Positions 7,369-12,610 of a stretch of DNA of 12,610 nt are shown piece by piece. The first letter of the stretch is position 1. Each line of letters opens with the position of its first letter. A program made the position numbers and the translations under genes. The stretch comes from Prevotella sp. UBA4268 (GTDB lineage: Bacteria; Bacteroidota; Bacteroidia; Bacteroidales; Bacteroidaceae): positions 53,049 through 65,658 of the forward strand of contig DGWC01000041.1 of assembly GCA_002395135.1 (NCBI GenBank), given 5' to 3'. The notes beneath the pieces were generated by a model. The model was not told where the DNA came from. It made no database searches and saw only the letters and a program-made list of their open reading frames with translations.

Positions 7369-8535
7369 CTATTTTTCTGCACGCAACGTGATGACGACGA
7401 TTTCGGGAGGCACCCCGAAACGGAAGGGAACAAATCCGCCTATGCCCGTTGACACGTTCAGCGCACGATGACCTTCATGGTACATACCGCCCCATTCATC
7501 GTATGCCACCGAGGCAGGCGACCACCCGAAGAGTTTCAACTGACCGCCATGCGTATGTCCGCTCAGCGTCAACTGCGCGTCGGAATGCGGCAGGATTTCT
7601 CTCTTCCATGCGGTAGGATCGTGCTGCAACATGATGACAAAAGACCCCTTCGGAATTCCACTGACGGTTTTTTCTATGTCGCCCTTCTGCGGGAATGGCG
7701 ATTTCCCGGAATCTTCCATACCGGCAATCACAAGGGTATCGCCCCCTCTGCGGATGGTCTGATGCTCGTTGAGCAACAGTTTCCACCCCATTGAACGCTC
7801 TTTGCTGCGCAGAAGACTCTCGTTGAGTGCCTCTGTAGCGAAATCTGCCTTGGTATAAAAAGAATAGTCGTGATTACCCAGCACCGACCAAACACCGTCT
7901 TTCGCACTGACAGACGAAAGGACAGACTGCATGCAGTCGAGTTCGGATGGTATCATATTCTGCAGGTCGCCAGTGAATATCACGGCATCTGCCTGTTGTT
8001 CGTTAATCGCATTCACCACCTTTTCCATGAAACGGGTGTTACCCAGATACGAGCCCACATGAGCATCGCTGAAATGCACAATCTTGTAACCGTCGAAAGC
8101 AGGCGGCAGCATTTTAGAACAGAACTCCTCCTGGCGCACCACCAGCCGCCGGCTGCCGATGAAACTGCCGTACAGCACAATGATTACGGAGAACAGGGCC
8201 AGCACAAGACCTATCAGATTTCCCCAGTTCTGGCGTTTGCGCAACAGTCTGCAGAAAAGAAGGCCGATGAACGAACAAAGCGCAAAGACCACCTTGGGGA
8301 CAACGAGGATGCCCAGCAGCAACAGATAGAGAAAGAGCCACTCCGTCTTTTCCGGTGCAAAGCCTCTCACCGATGCCAGCACGAAGGTATAGGCAAGCAT
8401 GAGCACTGCCGGCATCCAATAAATGACTCGCCATAGAGATGTATATCCTTTCCTCTTGTTCAGATAGTGCCAATGCAGATACAAGTCAGGCAATGCTATC
8501 AGGACAATCAACGATATCAGTATTCTTGCTATCAT
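7369..8535 (-). CDS. Membrane-anchored calcineurin-like metallophosphoesterase (YkuE/YaeI-like)
   Basis: The 388-residue product starts at the ATG at 8533-8535. The N-terminal 130 residues hold about four hydrophobic helices (about 3-20, 37-58, 66-90, 105-128). The phosphoesterase domain follows, with two-metal motifs in order: HFSDAHVGS (about 154-162), FTGDLQN (about 189-195), LGNHDYS (about 219-225), an MLQHDP histidine motif and SGHTHGGQ (about 329-336). This set is that of the YkuE/YaeI branch, whose members act at or near the membrane; the substrate here is not known. The start codon overlaps the stop of the dihydroorotase gene as ATGA (8532-8535), implying translational coupling. Nothing in the sequence explains a functional link to pyrimidine synthesis. 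Confidence 0.9.
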   Translation of the reverse strand: MIARILISLIVLIALPDLYLHWHYLNKRKGYTSLWRVIYWMPAVLMLAYTFVLASVRGFAPEKTEWLFLYLLLLGILVVPKVVFALCSFIGLLFCRLLRKRQNWGNLIGLVLALFSVIIVLYGSFIGSRRLVVRQEEFCSKMLPPAFDGYKIVHFSDAHVGSYLGNTRFMEKVVNAINEQQADAVIFTGDLQNMIPSELDCMQSVLSSVSAKDGVWSVLGNHDYSFYTKADFATEALNESLLRSKERSMGWKLLLNEHQTIRRGGDTLVIAGMEDSGKSPFPQKGDIEKTVSGIPKGSFVIMLQHDPTAWKREILPHSDAQLTLSGHTHGGQLKLFGWSPASVAYDEWGGMYHEGHRALNVSTGIGGFVPFRFGVPPEIVVITLRAEK

Positions 8536-9860
8536 ATCCTAAAACGCAACTCTTCTCCTCGATAGTTTTCGTCAAATACACCTTTATTATATATATGGTG
8601 CCCGTTACAGAAAGTATGCAGCACCTGCCATTGGAACGTATGCCCAGCCATCGGACTCCATTTGCACTTGCTCTGAATACAGTCTTCATCGACAGTCCAA
8701 GGTGAGTGCGGCTTCACGACAACCACATCGGCCTTGCAGCCCTGACGCAAGTAGCCCCTGCCGTATACATCGAACAGGCGCGACGGATGATGGCACATCA
8801 ATTCCACCAAACGCTCTATGGTGAGCACGCCCTCATCAACAAGTTCCAGCATGGCCACCAGACTGAACTGCAACATGGGCATGCCCGACACGGCCTTGGC
8901 TGCCCCTCCCTGCTTGTCAGATAACTGATGGGGCGCGTGGTCGGTTCCTATCGTCGTAATTCTTCCATCGCTCAGGGCAAGGCGCAGTACCCGACGGTCT
9001 TCCTTGGTCTTGATGGCAGGATTGCATTTGATGAGCGTTCCAAGACGTGAATAGTCTTCATCGCAGAAAAAGAGATGGCTCACGGTGGCTTCTGCCGTTA
9101 TCCCGTCGCTCTTACCGAACAGTTCCAGTTCCTTGGCCGTGGAGATATGCGCCACGTGCAGGCGGCAGCCAAACCGCTCAGCCATGCTGACGGCACTCCG
9201 CGTTGACTGCAGACAAGCCTCCTCGCTCCTTATTTCAGGATGATGGCATACATCTGGATCGCTGCCATACTTCTCTTTGGCAGCCTTCATGTTCGCATTG
9301 ATGATGCCCGTGTCCTCGCAATGCGCCATCACCGGCAGTGGTGAAGCCATGCGAAAGACACTTTCAAGAGCATCCTGCTTGTCAACGAGCATGTTGCCGG
9401 TGCTGCTTCCCATGAACAGTTTGATGCCGGGAATGCGATGAACATCCAAATGGGGAAACAGGCTCACGTTGTCATTCGTTGCCCCGAAGAAGAAACTATA
9501 GTTCACATGGCTATGGTCTCTGCCCAATCTGAATTTCTCGTCCAGCGCTTCGAGCGTGGTTGTCTGGGGAATTGTGTTGGGCATGTCAAAGAAAGACGTG
9601 ACACCCCCATAGGCCGCAGCCCGGCTTTCACTCTCGATGTCAGCCTTCTGCGTTAATCCCGGCTCACGGAAATGCACATGGCTGTCGATGATTCCGGGTA
9701 AAACAAAACATCCCGTGGCATCCACCTCTCGGTCGAAATGCTCATGGGATGTTCCTTCTTTTTCTATAATGTCGGCAATGCGGTCGTCGGAAATGATCAG
9801 CGAACCATTAAACGAGCGGCCTTCATTGACAATGATTCCATTGGATATACGTGTTTTCAA
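8532..9860 (-). CDS. pyrC: Dihydroorotase
   Basis: The product is 442 residues if translation starts at the TTG at 9858-9860, which gives MKTRISNGIIVNEG, the N-terminus expected for Bacteroidetes dihydroorotases. A GTG at 9891-9893, 3 nt after the previous stop, would add 11 residues. No ATG is available. Amidohydrolase landmarks are PGIIDSHVHFREPG (metal ligands His61, His63), GIKLFMGSSTGNM (its lysine lies at the position used as metal bridge in related enzymes), MAHCEDTG, LHVAHIST and GTDHAPHQ (catalytic Asp). It converts carbamoyl-aspartate to dihydroorotate in pyrimidine synthesis; the closest alternative, allantoinase, is less likely. It follows the DUF4369 lipoprotein gene closely and overlaps the metallophosphoesterase start by 4 nt. 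Confidence 0.92.
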   Translation of the reverse strand: MKTRISNGIIVNEGRSFNGSLIISDDRIADIIEKEGTSHEHFDREVDATGCFVLPGIIDSHVHFREPGLTQKADIESESRAAAYGGVTSFFDMPNTIPQTTTLEALDEKFRLGRDHSHVNYSFFFGATNDNVSLFPHLDVHRIPGIKLFMGSSTGNMLVDKQDALESVFRMASPLPVMAHCEDTGIINANMKAAKEKYGSDPDVCHHPEIRSEEACLQSTRSAVSMAERFGCRLHVAHISTAKELELFGKSDGITAEATVSHLFFCDEDYSRLGTLIKCNPAIKTKEDRRVLRLALSDGRITTIGTDHAPHQLSDKQGGAAKAVSGMPMLQFSLVAMLELVDEGVLTIERLVELMCHHPSRLFDVYGRGYLRQGCKADVVVVKPHSPWTVDEDCIQSKCKWSPMAGHTFQWQVLHTFCNGHHIYNKGVFDENYRGEELRFRI

Positions 9861-9896
9861 TGCTGAATATCTTCTGATTTGTTCACTTTTCACACA

Positions 9897-10691
9897 TCAC
9901 TGCTTCACAGAATCGGCCGGCGTTGCCATCTGGTTGGGCGTTGGAGCCTGAGGCAATGGCGCACTGACAGGCTGCTGTGGAACGCCCTGCGGCTCTGCCA
10001 TTCCGTTCATGATAGCCTCGTTCTGCTTGGCTTTCTCGTAATAATCCTTCACGTAACTGTCGTTCTTGAAATAGTCGGTGGCCTTGCTCATGATGTCTTC
10101 AATCCACGGCTGCAGTTCCGGATAGCGATAGTTGGCAGTAATCATGAAGAACACCCACGGTCCCAGCACATTATCGAAGTTCTCCGTGATGAAGGAAGTG
10201 ATGAGTTTGTCCTCGTTCTGAGCAATTTCCTGAGCCTCTGCCGCCAGTTTCTCATTGGTTTCATTCTCATCTTCGCCATTCATGATGGCCTGGCTCTGCT
10301 TTCTTCCGAGATCGGCCATCTGGTTTTCCAGTTTGTTGTATTCTTTCAGGAAGTCCGACAAGCGGTCGTTCAGCGGTGTTCCTGTCACATTCTGCTGAGC
10401 ATTGTCCAGTTTCACCACGATGTCTCCATGCTCAATGACAACGGGAATGATGCTCTCATCGTCCATGAACAGCGTCGCCACCTTGGTGGAGTCTACTGAA
10501 CCTGTGAAATGGAACTGTCCATGCACCACATCGCACGAATCCACATTCTTCAGGTTGTTGTCTTGTATCACCTTCAGATAGAGCATGCGCCCATCGAGCA
10601 TGGAAACGTCCGACGACCCTTGAATGTTATAACTATTGGCGCACGATGTCAATGCAGCCACACTCAGCAGTATGTAGATTATTCTATTCAT
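9897..10691 (-). CDS. DUF4369-domain lipoprotein without thioredoxin domain
   Basis: The 264-residue product starts at the ATG at 10689-10691; a longer reading from 10736 runs back through the promoter. Residues 1-17 are a lipoprotein signal peptide with lipobox LTSC. About residues 20-120 form a DUF4369-like beta domain (YNIQGSSDVSMLDGRMLYL, DSCDVVHGQFHFTGSV, IPVVIEHGDIVVKLDN, GTPLNDRLSDFLKEY). A helical, charged, coiled-coil-prone section follows (about 120-225), then a Pro/Gln-rich tail (about 230-264). In many Bacteroidetes proteins DUF4369 precedes a thioredoxin-like domain; here no CxxC and no thioredoxin fold follow. Function is unknown; envelope location is predicted. It has its own promoter and lies directly upstream of pyrC. 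Confidence 0.87.
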   Translation of the reverse strand: MNRIIYILLSVAALTSCANSYNIQGSSDVSMLDGRMLYLKVIQDNNLKNVDSCDVVHGQFHFTGSVDSTKVATLFMDDESIIPVVIEHGDIVVKLDNAQQNVTGTPLNDRLSDFLKEYNKLENQMADLGRKQSQAIMNGEDENETNEKLAAEAQEIAQNEDKLITSFITENFDNVLGPWVFFMITANYRYPELQPWIEDIMSKATDYFKNDSYVKDYYEKAKQNEAIMNGMAEPQGVPQQPVSAPLPQAPTPNQMATPADSVKQ

Positions 10692-10725
10692 AATGTATAA
10701 AATTCCATCAGCAGGTCTGCCCGCT

Positions 10726-10749
10726 ATACGTTGCAAATGTACAACGTAT
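10726..10749. repeat. 8-bp inverted repeat framing a -7 promoter element
   Basis: ATACGTTG at 10726-10733 and CAACGTAT at 10742-10749 are perfect inverted copies separated by the 8-bp -7 element. It has the size and placement of a dimeric repressor operator, but chance similarity is possible. Confidence 0.45.
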
Positions 10750-10765
10750 TATTGAAGTAAAGAAA
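10734..10765 (-). promoter_or_regulatory. Promoter of the DUF4369 lipoprotein-pyrC-phosphoesterase operon
   Basis: On the minus strand, TTTC (10762-10765, one mismatch to TTTG) precedes TACATTTG (10734-10741) by 20 bp, fitting the Bacteroidetes consensus. The -7 box is exactly the 8-bp loop of the inverted repeat ATACGTTG (10726-10733) / CAACGTAT (10742-10749). The predicted start near 10727 leaves a leader of about 35 nt. Confidence 0.6.
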
Positions 10766-10800
10766 ATTTTTTATGCTATTTAAAACAATTGCATGCACTT

Positions 10801-11229
10801 TTAGCGTTTTTTTGCCTCTTTTTCCAGTTCATTGCTGATTCTGTGCGTTGTATACACTTCAAAAATGGCAGCCACCAGCAACACGACAACCCACTTGTTC
10901 ATGATATAGGTCACATAGGCATTCAGCCCGTTCCTGACATGGTTCACGAACAAGGGCAACAGGAAATTATAAGCATTCTCAATCATCAGGATTCCTGCAA
11001 GCAGGAAACAAATATCCGAAAGAATTGCCATACGGCGCAGGCGACGTACCACGAAATTACTGCCCTCATACCTTTGCTGAAACTGCATGAAGGTGAAACA
11101 AACAGCGCCCACCATATAAAACCAGCATGCCGGACGATGCACTCCAAATACATACATGCCCGCGCCAATCACCATCAAGGCACCGCCCAGAAGAAAGACG
11201 ATTGACTCTATTCTACTTAACTGTCTCAT
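10801..11229 (-). CDS. Small four-helix membrane protein, unknown function
   Basis: The 142-residue product starts at the ATG at 11227-11229, preceded by GGAGGAG, the best Shine-Dalgarno sequence I noticed in the window. A longer in-frame reading from 11259 lies within the upstream gene and is rejected. Four hydrophobic segments are predicted at about 10-29, 34-50, 68-86 and 108-127, with a basic loop between the second and third (VRRLRRM) and a charged C-terminal tail (LEKEAKKR). The start lies inside the end of the DivIC-like gene (17-nt overlap), so the two are surely co-translated. I do not recognise a named family. The coupling to a division gene suggests an envelope or division role, which is inference only. 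Confidence 0.85.
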   Translation of the reverse strand: MRQLSRIESIVFLLGGALMVIGAGMYVFGVHRPACWFYMVGAVCFTFMQFQQRYEGSNFVVRRLRRMAILSDICFLLAGILMIENAYNFLLPLFVNHVRNGLNAYVTYIMNKWVVVLLVAAIFEVYTTHRISNELEKEAKKR

Positions 11230-11551
11230 CTTTCTCCTCCGTTTTGGGTTGCAAATCACCGCTCAGCACAAAAATATCCTCATCGTCAGCCTTCATGAAA
11301 TAGCGCTCACGAGCAATCTTCGTGATGGCTTTGGGATTGCGGCGCAGTTCCTTGAGTTGTGCCTCATCCTTTTCATACTGACTGTTGAACTCAGAGATCT
11401 GCTCTTTCAGTTCACTAATCTGCAATTCATACTTGATGCGCTGATAGAAACTGTTCTCATCGAGAACACCTACTATCAACCCACCGATAATCAGCACAAT
11501 CCAATACTTATTGTGACTGAGAAACGAGTAAAAAGGATTTGTACGTCCCAC
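11213..11551 (-). CDS. Septum formation initiator (DivIC/FtsB family)
   Basis: The product is 112 residues from the GTG at 11549-11551 (MGRTNPFYSFLSHNKYW). A TTG at 11593 would lie upstream of the predicted transcription start, within the promoter region, so I reject it. One transmembrane helix (about 15-30) is followed by a coiled coil (about 36-68: ELQISELKEQISEFNSQYEK) and the conserved RRNPKAITKIARERYFMKADDEDIFVL block typical of Bacteroidetes DivIC/FtsB proteins. The family is a bitopic component of the FtsL-FtsB/DivIC-FtsQ complex that activates septal peptidoglycan synthesis. Length is normal. It leads a two-gene operon with the four-helix membrane protein. Confidence 0.9.
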   Translation of the reverse strand: MGRTNPFYSFLSHNKYWIVLIIGGLIVGVLDENSFYQRIKYELQISELKEQISEFNSQYEKDEAQLKELRRNPKAITKIARERYFMKADDEDIFVLSGDLQPKTEEKDETVK

Positions 11552-11579
11552 CTGTTGTCTGTATAATGATTCTATTTTG

Positions 11580-11587
11580 CAAAGATA
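11580..11587 (-). promoter_or_regulatory. Candidate -7 element upstream of the DivIC-type gene
   Basis: TATCTTTG on the minus strand matches TAnnTTTG, about 30 nt before the GTG start. No clear TTTG lies 19-21 bp upstream, so the -33 element is weak or absent. It supports placing the start downstream of 11580. Confidence 0.45.
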
Positions 11588-11668
11588 GCGCAAAAAAATG
11601 AAAACACATCATAACCCATGCATTAATTTGCGTTTTTTCGCATTCTCACCAACAGAAAAGCGCCTGAC

Positions 11669-12391
11669 TCATCCCTTGAAGTCGTCCAGATTCCAAATGT
11701 CGCAAAGCATCTGCATGGAATCCAACACCACGTCGGCCCCGTTTTCGCTCAACACATGAGGCGGCAACGGACCCGTATTCACACCGATGGTGAACGCCTG
11801 CGACGCATTCCCGGCTCTGACACCCAAAGGAGCATTCTCAACCACAATGGTTTCCCACGGCATCACCCCGCATTTGCGCATACCGGCAAGATAAGGGTCA
11901 GGAGCAGGCTTGCCACGTTTCACGTCATAGGCCGTCGTCATTCTCTCCTCCGTAACAAAGGGGGCGAAATCGGTAAGCAGGCGATGGAAAAGCGGACGCT
12001 GACCACTGCCTGTCACCACTCCGATAGCAATACCGTCATGTTGCAACTTTGCCATGAAGTCATACGCACCGGCCATGAGGGCTGGTTTGGGCTGTTCGCC
12101 GAATATCCGCGCTTTCACGTCGTACATTATCTGTGCTTCTTCCTCACTGATATCCTTTCCCTGTTGCGCCTTCACCATCTTGCGAATGGTGTCCACGCCA
12201 CGCGCGCCTTCGGTCATATACGAATCCTCTTTCGTGAAGCGAATGCCAAACTGCGCCATGCTTTCCCTCCAAGCCACCACATGGTTGGGCATGGAATCTA
12301 TAAGAACGCCATCCATGTCGAAAAGCACAGCCTTCGGCATAAAATGCCCAAAGCCGTGCTTCTCCAGATAAGATTGAACTGCTATTTTCAA
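11669..12391 (-). CDS. HAD-family hydrolase (beta-phosphoglucomutase-like phosphatase)
   Basis: The product is 240 residues from a TTG at 12389-12391 (MKIAVQSYLEKHGF). Other candidates are a TTG at 12406, which lies inside a short intergenic repeat, and an ATG at 12340 just before KAVLFDMDGV. The HAD motifs are FDMDGVLIDSM (nucleophile and acid/base aspartates), VVTGSGQ (motif II), RGKPAPDPY (motif III lysine) and VVENAPLGV (motif IV). The four-helix cap between motifs I and II fits subclass IA, with beta-phosphoglucomutase-like sugar phosphatases as the nearest group. Motif IV has Asn where many relatives have Asp (E-D-x-x-x-G); I believe this is usual in this Bacteroidetes branch. It follows pgi by about 50 bp and is likely co-transcribed, which suggests a sugar-phosphate substrate. 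Confidence 0.87.
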   Translation of the reverse strand: MKIAVQSYLEKHGFGHFMPKAVLFDMDGVLIDSMPNHVVAWRESMAQFGIRFTKEDSYMTEGARGVDTIRKMVKAQQGKDISEEEAQIMYDVKARIFGEQPKPALMAGAYDFMAKLQHDGIAIGVVTGSGQRPLFHRLLTDFAPFVTEERMTTAYDVKRGKPAPDPYLAGMRKCGVMPWETIVVENAPLGVRAGNASQAFTIGVNTGPLPPHVLSENGADVVLDSMQMLCDIWNLDDFKG

Positions 12392-12401
12392 ATTATCGTT
12401 T

Positions 12402-12435
12402 GTCAATGTTCAATTCTCGGTTGTCAATAGTCAAT
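12402..12435. repeat. Short intergenic GTCAAT repeats between pgi and the HAD gene
   Basis: GTCAAT occurs at 12402-12407, 12423-12428 and 12430-12435, with a TTCAAT variant at 12409-12414. Such degenerate short tandem-like repeats are frequent between Bacteroidales genes. They suggest the HAD coding region starts downstream of 12402. Confidence 0.5.
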
Positions 12436-12437
12436 GA

Positions 12438-12610
12438 TTAGTTCTCCTTGGCCAGTCTTTCCTTGATGGCCTTACTGTCTGCCTCATAGCCGGGCTTGTC
12501 GAGCAGGGCGAACATGTTCTTCTTGTAAGCCTCCACGCCGGGCTGGTTGAACGGATTCACACCGAGCACGTTGCCGCTGATGCCGCAGGCAATCTCGAAG
12601 AAATAGATGA
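12438..12610 (-). CDS. pgi: Glucose-6-phosphate isomerase (C-terminal part, cut by window edge)
   Basis: The minus strand from the window edge encodes 56 residues ending at TAA (12438-12440). The stretch [20 protein letters not shown], followed by [14 protein letters not shown], is the conserved C-terminal region of bacterial Pgi; the [12 protein letters not shown] block includes part of the active-site region near the catalytic lysine. The enzyme interconverts glucose-6-phosphate and fructose-6-phosphate in glycolysis. The upstream part of the gene lies beyond 12610. Confidence 0.93.
   Translation of the reverse strand, partial: IYFFEIACGISGNVLGVNPFNQPGVEAYKKNMFALLDKPGYEADSKAIKERLAKEN

Noticed and set aside
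10773..10794. Possible terminator after the four-helix membrane protein gene
   Set aside because: The stem (ATGCTATT / AATTGCAT) has an internal mismatch, is AT-rich and lacks a proper T-run on the minus strand.
11629..11642. Small hairpin TGCG-TTTTTT-CGCA after the HAD gene
   Set aside because: A 4-bp stem is too weak to call a terminator.
11756..12430. Plus-strand reading frame of 224 codons
   Set aside because: It is antisense to the HAD hydrolase gene, which has all four HAD motifs.

Overview
The window reads as chromosomal DNA of a Bacteroidales bacterium, most likely Prevotella or a close relative. The evidence is the SusC-type TonB-dependent receptor with DUF5689 and DUF6359-like lipoproteins, a stand-alone DUF4369 lipoprotein, type B ribosomal protein L31, mostly poor Shine-Dalgarno sequences, and several promoters matching the Bacteroidetes primary-sigma pattern (TTTG, 19-21 bp, TAnnTTTG). 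Genus is judged by protein resemblance only. I see no rRNA, tRNA, CRISPR array, insertion sequence or phage gene. Genes are densely packed, with no gene-less stretch over 300 bp; the longest (75-251) holds a promoter and a strong inverted repeat.

Layout. 1-74 (minus): start of rpmE2, cut by the window edge. 252-4797 (minus): an envelope operon in the order TonB-dependent outer-membrane receptor, DUF5689 lipoprotein, DUF6359-like/choice-of-anchor-J lipoprotein, driven by a well-formed promoter at 4825-4855. 4937-7278 (plus): a divergent operon encoding a secreted endonuclease/exonuclease/phosphatase-fold enzyme, a uracil-DNA-glycosylase-superfamily protein and uridine kinase, ended by a strong terminator at 7329-7363. 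7369-10691 (minus): DUF4369 lipoprotein, dihydroorotase and a membrane-anchored metallophosphoesterase, the last two sharing an ATGA start/stop overlap. 10801-11551 (minus): a DivIC/FtsB-type division protein overlapped by a small four-helix membrane protein. 11669-12610 (minus): the 3' end of glucose-6-phosphate isomerase followed by a HAD phosphatase.

How the parts may work together. The most interesting unit is the divergent pair of operons at 252-7278. An outer-membrane TonB receptor and two lipoproteins with OB-fold-like domains (a fold that often binds nucleic acid) face a secreted nuclease/phosphatase-fold enzyme, co-transcribed with a base-excision-type glycosylase and uridine kinase. 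This would fit an envelope system that degrades extracellular nucleic acid, or a phosphodiester ligand, and salvages the products. That role is inferred from gene content and fold, not shown. The remaining genes are housekeeping functions: pyrimidine synthesis, division, glycolysis and translation.
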